A stretch of DNA of 10,267 bases from Bacteroidales bacterium (GTDB lineage Bacteria > Bacteroidota > Bacteroidia > Bacteroidales > VadinHA17). Under the pieces are notes generated by a model that saw nothing but the letters and a program-made list of their open reading frames with translations, had not been told where the DNA came from and made no database searches. Numbering within the stretch: position 1 is the first letter of the stretch; every line of letters starts with the position of its first letter. A program made the position numbers and the translations under genes. The stretch spans positions 1 through 10,267 of the forward strand of contig JAAZAP010000044.1 in the NCBI GenBank assembly GCA_012514255.1. The letters run 5' to 3'. Shown here in pieces: positions 6,605 to 10,267 of this stretch.

Positions 6605-6838
6605 TTACGTCCTTTCATTCAATGAATTATCACTATCATCAACAAGATGGAAAACATCTTCAACATTCTTCCCGAAATACCTCGCAATCCTGAAAGCAAG
6701 CAGGGCAGAGGGAATAAACTTGCCCTTCTCTATTGAGTGAATGGTCTGCCTGGTTACCCCCAGACCTGCTGCCAGATCCTCCTGCGACATCTCGTTGTTC
6801 TCAAATCTCAGCTTCCGGATGTTGTTTCCAAGTTTCAT
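6605..6838 (-). CDS. Small XRE/Cro-CI family transcriptional regulator
   Basis: The 77-residue protein is essentially one HTH_3 DNA-binding domain. The motif MSQEDLAAGLGVTRQTIHSI (17-36) gives helix 2, the turn and recognition helix 3. EKGKFIPSALLAFRIARYFG (37-56) and VEDVFHLVDD follow. This matches the YozG-like group of minimal regulators that bind DNA as dimers and carry no separate ligand-binding domain. It heads a two-gene operon with the downstream membrane protein. A consensus promoter and an exact inverted repeat covering the -7 element lie just upstream, so it probably represses its own operon. The C-terminal tail (DDSDNSLNERT) is short and polar. The start is the ATG at 6836-6838, the first in frame after the predicted transcript start near 6853. 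Any signal must be sensed through a partner, possibly the membrane protein (inference). Confidence 0.93.
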   Translation of the reverse strand: MKLGNNIRKLRFENNEMSQEDLAAGLGVTRQTIHSIEKGKFIPSALLAFRIARYFGKNVEDVFHLVDDSDNSLNERT

Positions 6839-6840
6839 TT

Positions 6841-6847
6841 ATGTAAA
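6841..6847. promoter_or_regulatory. Third operator half-site beside the XRE start codon
   Basis: ATGTAAA here repeats the half-site at 6862-6868 in the same orientation, exactly 21 bases (two helical turns) away. It lies between the predicted transcript start and the ATG. This could be an auxiliary contact for a repressor bound at the main palindrome. Chance is possible, since the motif is short and A/T-rich. Confidence 0.35.
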
Positions 6848-6858
6848 GTATGCAGCAA

Positions 6859-6890
6859 CAAATGTAAAGCACGTTTTACATATATGCAAA
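6859..6890 (-). promoter_or_regulatory. Consensus promoter of the XRE-membrane protein operon
   Basis: On the minus strand a -33 TTTG (6887-6890) and a -7 TACATTTG (6859-6866, exact TAnnTTTG) are separated by exactly 20 bases. It is the best promoter in the window. Transcription should start near 6853, giving a leader of about 15 bases before the regulator ATG. Confidence 0.8.
6862..6881. promoter_or_regulatory. Inverted-repeat operator candidate over the XRE promoter
   Basis: ATGTAAA (6862-6868) and its exact complement TTTACAT (6875-6881) form a 7-bp inverted repeat around a six-base centre (GCACGT). The repeat covers most of the -7 element and runs into the -7/-33 spacer, so a bound dimer would block RNA polymerase. 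Symmetry and location fit autorepression by the neighbouring XRE protein. Binding itself is inferred. Confidence 0.6.
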
Positions 6891-6973
6891 TATTTTTTGT
6901 GTTTTGGTAGCCAGGCGTTTTTTCACCGGGGTCAGTGAATGATTAAAGACTGCAATTGCTTAAGTCTTATCTT

Positions 6974-8221
6974 TCAATGTATTGCGAAATGATCAGGATC
7001 GCCCGTGAGCAACATGCTGTCTCCGTAGCTCAGGAACCTGTAACCGGCTTTGAGTGCATGATCATATATCTTTTTCCATGCGTCCCCGGTAAATGCTGCA
7101 ACCAGCAGCAGCAGGGTACTGTGAGGCTGGTGAAAGTTGGTGAGCATGTTGTTTACCATCCTGAATTTGTAGCCGGGGATGATAATTATGTCTGTTCTTG
7201 CCTCCAGCATGTCTGTGCCTTCACGGTCCATCCTTTCCAGCAGGGAGTCTATCAGCTCAGCCGGATCAGCATTGGTCTGTTTATGATACGGTTCCCATTG
7301 TGCAACGGAGGGAATACCCGACCCCGCCCATCTTCCTTCTGCCGAGCTCAATCCGAGCCAGTAGAGGCTCTCAAGGGTCCTTACGGTGGTAGTGCCCACA
7401 GCAGTTATTTTTCTTCCTCTGAGCCGTTTCAGGGTGGCTTTTGAGACAAAAAAATGTTCGCTGTGCATCATATGATCACCTATCAGCTCTGACTTAACGG
7501 GTCTGAAGGTACCTGCGCTTACATGAAGAGTCACCTCGGCACGCTCAATGCCGTTCCTCTCAAGCTCTCCCATAACGGCAGGAGTAAAATGAAGCCCGGC
7601 AGTGGGGGCAGCCACTGATCCGTTTATACGTGCATAGGTGGTCTGGTATGTGGTTGCATCACTCTCCTCATCTGCTCTCCCCAGGTATGGAGGGATGGGC
7701 ATGTGACCCTGATTCTCAAGTACCTGCGCAAAGGAGAGGGTGATTGTATCCCATGCAAAGCGTACAAGGAAGGTGTCTCCTTCGGTGCCCGTTCTCTCCG
7801 CCGTCAGGCAAAATTCACTGCCGTCATGGATGAAGCGCGATTCCAGTATACCGTGCTTCCACCGTTTCAGGTTGCCTATGAGACATTTCCATTCAACCGG
7901 ACCTCCCGAAGCCAGGTTCATTGAGAACTCTGAAGGATTGTGCGGCTCAAGGCAGAATATCTCAATCATGGCGCCGCTATCCTTCCTGAAGACCAGCCTG
8001 GCACGTATGACCCTGGTGTTATTGAATACCAGCAGGTTATCGCGGTATACCAGTCCCGGGAAATCCCGGAAAACCCTGTCGCTGATACTGCTGCCATCCC
8101 ACAACAACAGTTTTGAGCTGTCCCTTTCAGGAAGGGGATACCTGGCTATCCGCTCCTGTGGCAGGTCATAGGTATAGTCCGCTATCCTTATGTTATCGTA
8201 ACCGTTTTTCATTTCCGGCAA
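6974..8221 (-). CDS. queA: S-adenosylmethionine:tRNA ribosyltransferase-isomerase QueA, long form
   Basis: QueA transfers and isomerises the ribosyl group of S-adenosylmethionine onto preQ1 at the wobble base of tRNAs for Asp, Asn, His and Tyr, making epoxyqueuosine. The 415-residue protein shows IADYTYDLPQERIARYP (13-29), LLVFNNTRVIRARL (63-76), GHMPIPPYLGR (172-182), VAAPTAGLHFTP (203-214), VTLHVSAGTFRPV (230-242), MHSEHF (252-257), GTTTVRTLESL (276-286), LTNFHQPHSTLLLLVAAF (360-377) and YRFLSYGDSMLL (394-405). E. coli QueA is 356 residues. Most of the extra length is a stretch at about 287-335, between TVRTLES and the IIPGYKF strand, typical of a longer form I associate with Bacteroidota. 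Motifs are otherwise complete. The gene is divergent from the Smr gene, with back-to-back -7 elements between them. The ATG at 8219-8221 is chosen; a second ATG three codons on is also possible. Confidence 0.94.
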   Translation of the reverse strand: MPEMKNGYDNIRIADYTYDLPQERIARYPLPERDSSKLLLWDGSSISDRVFRDFPGLVYRDNLLVFNNTRVIRARLVFRKDSGAMIEIFCLEPHNPSEFSMNLASGGPVEWKCLIGNLKRWKHGILESRFIHDGSEFCLTAERTGTEGDTFLVRFAWDTITLSFAQVLENQGHMPIPPYLGRADEESDATTYQTTYARINGSVAAPTAGLHFTPAVMGELERNGIERAEVTLHVSAGTFRPVKSELIGDHMMHSEHFFVSKATLKRLRGRKITAVGTTTVRTLESLYWLGLSSAEGRWAGSGIPSVAQWEPYHKQTNADPAELIDSLLERMDREGTDMLEARTDIIIIPGYKFRMVNNMLTNFHQPHSTLLLLVAAFTGDAWKKIYDHALKAGYRFLSYGDSMLLTGDPDHFAIH

Positions 8222-8255
8222 AAAGATTGGGGCTGAAAGCTACCCTCTGAGGTAA

Positions 8256-8288
8256 CCGGAGTAATGTAATCCTGTTTAATATCTCCGG
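8256..8288. repeat. Inverted repeat in the queA leader
   Basis: CCGGAG (8256-8261) and CTCCGG (8283-8288) are exact complements across a 21-base interval. They lie in the predicted 5' leader of queA and could pair in its mRNA. I see none of the short-hairpin plus A-rich-tail arrangement of a preQ1 riboswitch, so no regulatory class is assigned. Confidence 0.3.
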
Positions 8289-8294
8289 ATCGGG

Positions 8295-8302
8295 CAAAAA
8301 TA
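8295..8302 (-). promoter_or_regulatory. -7 element of queA
   Basis: The minus strand reads TATTTTTG, an exact match to TAnnTTTG. No TTG is found at the usual -33 distance. Transcription would begin near 8289, giving queA a leader of roughly 65 bases. The element is separated by only two bases from the divergent -7 element at 8305-8312. Confidence 0.45.
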
Positions 8303-8304
8303 GC

Positions 8305-8312
8305 TAATTTTG
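8305..8312 (+). promoter_or_regulatory. -7 element of the Smr-SSADH operon
   Basis: TAATTTTG is an exact match to TAnnTTTG. No clear -33 TTG lies at the expected distance. Transcription would begin near 8319, about 11 bases before the ATG at 8330. This gives a very short leader without a Shine-Dalgarno sequence. Confidence 0.5.
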
Positions 8313-8329
8313 AGATCAGTTGAGATGTA

Positions 8330-8641
8330 ATGAGAGCAAGCTACGATCCGCGTCCGCTTTCGGGCGGCAGGAAGGTGAGGGAGGTTGACCTTCATCTGCG
8401 TCAGGGCCAGGCAGGAGCAGAGGCGCTGGAGCGACAGCTGGCAAGGTTCAGGGGAGAGCTCAACAGTGCCATAAGGGCAGGAGAGAAGCAGATAGTTTTC
8501 ATTCATGGTTCCGGGACCGGCAGGCTGAGGCAGGAGATACGGGCTGTCATCGGGGCAGAATATCCATCCTGCAGCTGGCATGATGCACCCTTCGCCAGGT
8601 ATGGTTTCAACGGCGCTACCATAGTGACCATCAGAAAATAA
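8330..8641 (+). CDS. Stand-alone Smr-domain protein
   Basis: The 103-residue protein consists of one Smr (small MutS-related) domain, a fold with nuclease or nucleic-acid-binding activity in characterised members. Visible motifs are VREVDLHLRQGQAG (16-29, the DLH motif), QIVFIHGSGTGRLRQEI (54-70, the HGxGxG loop) and the C-terminal YGFNGATIVTI (91-101). In many Bacteroidota a domain with this YGF.GAT ending closes a longer protein annotated DUF2027. Here an in-frame stop (8321-8323) lies just before the ATG, so the gene encodes only the Smr domain plus a 15-residue basic leader. The basic composition (many Arg) fits nucleic-acid binding. It is the first gene of a probable operon with the succinate-semialdehyde dehydrogenase gene five bases downstream. 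A functional link between the two is not evident. Confidence 0.87.
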   Translation: MRASYDPRPLSGGRKVREVDLHLRQGQAGAEALERQLARFRGELNSAIRAGEKQIVFIHGSGTGRLRQEIRAVIGAEYPSCSWHDAPFARYGFNGATIVTIRK

Positions 8642-8646
8642 CAGAT

Positions 8647-10017
8647 ATGGCATACATCGGTTTTGACCCGTGGCGACAGCAACAGGTTGCCGCTTTTAAG
8701 GAGATGGATGATTACGAGGTCGGTGAGATCACTGCAAAGGCATGGAACTCATTCACTGAGTGGCGCAGGGTGCAGCCTGTGGAACGCTGCAGGGTTGTGG
8801 AAGCTATGGCTGATATCCTGCACAGGCGCCGGGAGAGGATTGCAGAGATTATGGCTTCCGAGATGGGAAAGCCTGTCACCCAGGGGCTGGCGGAGGCCGA
8901 CAAGTGCGCCTTGCTCTGTCGCTGGTATGCAAAGCATGCACCACAGCTGCTGCTGTCTGACAGGCGTAACTCTTCGGCCGCAGTCAGTTATGTGGTGCAT
9001 GAGTCCCAGGGAATAATCCTGGGCATCATGCCCTGGAACTTCCCTTTCTGGCAGGTGTTCAGGTTTATTGTTCCGGCTTTCGCCGGAGGCAATGCGGCGC
9101 TCCTTAAACATGCCTCAGCCGTTCCCCGATCGGCACTGGAAATAGAGGAAATAGTACAAATGGCCGGATTCCCTGAAGGGCTCTTTCGAACCCTGTTTGC
9201 ATCCCACAGCCAGGTTGAGAGTATTATTGCCGACAACAGGATAAGAGGGGTGTCGCTTACCGGCAGCACCGCTGCAGGAAAAAGGATTGCATCCGTAGCC
9301 GGTGCGAACCTTAAGAAAATGGTCATGGAACTGGGCGGAAGCGATCCGTTCATCGTATTCGCTGATGCTGACATTGACAGAGCGGTGAAAGCAGGGGTTT
9401 TTTCGCGTTTCCAGAACGGAGGACAGAGTTGTATTGCTGCCAAGAGGATCATCGTGCATGCTGATGTCTATGATGAGTTCAGGACAAAATTCGTCTCTGC
9501 GGTCAAAGCACTTCGTTGTGGTGATCCGCTTGATCCTCTGACGGATGTGGGTCCACTGGTAAACGCAGCGGCGGCAGAAGAGCTGGAGAGGCAACTCACA
9601 CTGACCATCAGGTCAGGAGCAAGGCTCCTCTGCGGCGGCAGGGCTGGCAGGGAACATCCGGCTCTCTTCATCCCGGCGGTAGTTGATGAAGTAGCGGACT
9701 CATCACCGCTTGCCTGTGAGGAGACCTTCGGTCCGGCAGCTCCCCTGTTCAGGTTCAGAAATCCTGACGAGGCGGTAACCATGGCCAACACTACTCCCTA
9801 CGGACTGGGAGCAACAATATGGACTGCCGGTGAGAAGCTGGCAACAGGGATAGCCAGTGCAATTGAAACCGGTACCGTGGCCATTAACGGATTCGTCAAA
9901 TCGGAACCGGGACTCCCGTTCGGTGGGGTGAAGGAGTCGGGCTACGGCCGTGAACTTGCGGCTGAAGGACTGTTTGAGTTCTTGAATGTCAAAACCATAA
10001 GTACCTTCAGACCATAA
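8647..10017 (+). CDS. sad: NAD-dependent succinate-semialdehyde dehydrogenase, Sad/GabD type
   Basis: This 456-residue aldehyde dehydrogenase probably oxidises succinate semialdehyde to succinate, joining 4-aminobutyrate or 4-hydroxybutyrate breakdown to the citric-acid cycle. Key features are IMPWNFPFWQVFR (127-139; N131 stabilises the oxyanion), LLKHAS (152-157; K154 binds the cofactor), SLTGSTAAGKRI (203-214), MELGGSDPFIV (227-237; general base E228), NGGQSCIAAKRIIV (257-270; nucleophile C262), EETFGPAAP (358-366) and PFGGVKESGYGREL (424-437). The N-terminal EMGKP..QG..EADK..LLCRWYAKHAP and the GSDPFIV motif resemble E. coli Sad (YneI) more than GabD, which suggests NAD+ preference. Length and motifs are complete. 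It follows the Smr gene by five bases. No 4-aminobutyrate transaminase gene is in the window, so the physiological substrate is inferred from family similarity and related semialdehydes remain possible. Confidence 0.92.
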   Translation: MAYIGFDPWRQQQVAAFKEMDDYEVGEITAKAWNSFTEWRRVQPVERCRVVEAMADILHRRRERIAEIMASEMGKPVTQGLAEADKCALLCRWYAKHAPQLLLSDRRNSSAAVSYVVHESQGIILGIMPWNFPFWQVFRFIVPAFAGGNAALLKHASAVPRSALEIEEIVQMAGFPEGLFRTLFASHSQVESIIADNRIRGVSLTGSTAAGKRIASVAGANLKKMVMELGGSDPFIVFADADIDRAVKAGVFSRFQNGGQSCIAAKRIIVHADVYDEFRTKFVSAVKALRCGDPLDPLTDVGPLVNAAAAEELERQLTLTIRSGARLLCGGRAGREHPALFIPAVVDEVADSSPLACEETFGPAAPLFRFRNPDEAVTMANTTPYGLGATIWTAGEKLATGIASAIETGTVAINGFVKSEPGLPFGGVKESGYGRELAAEGLFEFLNVKTISTFRP

Positions 10018-10032
10018 TCCGGCATAATTGTA

Positions 10033-10040
10033 TATCTTTG
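10033..10040 (+). promoter_or_regulatory. -7 element of rnpB
   Basis: TATCTTTG is an exact TAnnTTTG match placed 15 bases after the dehydrogenase stop codon and directly before the RNase P RNA. Transcription should begin near 10046-10048. No clear -33 TTG is seen. Any such element would overlap the end of the dehydrogenase coding region. Confidence 0.6.
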
Positions 10041-10045
10041 CATAC

Positions 10046-10267
10046 GGCAGGCCGGTCCGTCGCCCCGATACGCAAGTGTCGGAGAGGAAAGTCCGGGCAA
10101 CAGAGAGCACCATCCTTCCTAACGGGAAGATATCCGAAAGGGTATAGAAGTGTAACAGAAAAGAACAGTCCGCCATACGGCGAACAATGGTGAAAAGGTG
10201 AGGTAAGAGCTCACCGGTCCCGGTGGTGACACCGGGAGCCGTACACCTGATGGGTTGAAAGACCATG
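10046..10267 (+). ncRNA. rnpB: RNase P RNA, class A, 5' part (cut by window end)
   Basis: This is the catalytic RNA that removes 5' leaders from precursor tRNAs. Conserved core segments are GAGGAAAGTCCGGGC (10084-10098, 5' side of P4), AGTGTAACAGAAA (10149-10161) and a hairpin GGTGAG/CTCACC (10197-10202 with 10210-10215) around the conserved GGTAAGAGC stretch. Other visible stems are CCGATAC/GTGTCGG with a GCAA loop (10065-10082), a GATATCC-GAAA-GGGTAT hairpin (about 10129-10145) and CCCGGTG/CACCGGG with a GTGA loop (10219-10236). Nearly all loops are GNRA tetraloops. Only about 220 bases are present; the 3' part, including the 3' strands of P4 and P1, lies beyond the window. The exact 5' end is inferred from the -7 element. 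Confidence 0.97.

Noticed and set aside
6946..6968. Six-base stem AAGACT/AGTCTT just after the queA stop, considered as a terminator
   Set aside because: The stem is short and A/T-rich with an 11-base loop, and only three T follow on the minus strand, so it would be very weak.
8222..8290. preQ1 riboswitch in the queA leader
   Set aside because: The leader has an inverted repeat, but not the compact hairpin plus A-rich 3' tail of known preQ1 classes.
8276..8653. Minus-strand open frame of 125 codons over the Smr gene
   Set aside because: The + strand frame carries complete Smr motifs, and the minus-strand translation resembles no protein family.
1..10267. CRISPR array, tRNA genes, insertion sequences or prophage genes
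   Set aside because: No regularly spaced repeats, tRNA-like cloverleaf, transposase or integrase motifs, or terminal inverted repeats were seen.

Overview
The window looks like chromosomal DNA of a member of the Bacteroidota, probably Bacteroidales-like. The main evidence is the promoters: several genes are preceded by the TAnnTTTG -7 element used by the Bacteroidota primary sigma factor, two of them with a TTG-type -33 element 18 to 20 bases upstream. The protein families (a long-form QueA, a ComA-like protein beside aroE, a Smr-domain protein ending in a YGF.GAT motif) fit the same phylum. I cannot name genus or species. No insertion sequence, phage gene, CRISPR array or tRNA was seen, and the window reads mostly as core chromosome.

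Layout. Bases 2-370 are the 3' end of folD, followed by a hairpin terminator and about 200 bases of non-coding DNA. A strong promoter then starts a tight three-gene + strand operon (671-3627): a cytoplasmic TPR-repeat protein, a phosphosulfolactate-synthase (ComA) family protein, and shikimate dehydrogenase (aroE). Facing it is truA (3785-4537, minus), with a non-coding gap that holds a perfect hairpin and a partial second copy of the truA 3' end. A PLP-dependent threonine-aldolase family gene (4623-5672, +) is divergent from truA. Its stop lies three bases from the stop of an unrecognised eight-helix membrane protein (5676-6593, minus), which is co-transcribed with a small XRE-type repressor (6605-6838, minus). 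queA (6974-8221, minus) is divergent from a stand-alone Smr-domain gene (8330-8641, +). The Smr gene runs into a succinate-semialdehyde dehydrogenase gene (8647-10017, +). The window ends inside the RNase P RNA gene rnpB (from about 10046, +).

Functional reading. RNA maturation is represented by truA, queA and rnpB, and one-carbon or aromatic metabolism by folD, aroE and the threonine aldolase (which would yield glycine). The two parts most worth attention are the repressor and membrane-protein pair, whose promoter carries an exact inverted repeat over its -7 element, and the TPR-ComA-AroE operon, where a ComA-family enzyme sits in a bacterium not expected to make coenzyme M. These functional readings are inference. 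The gene identities rest on motifs that are visible in the translations.
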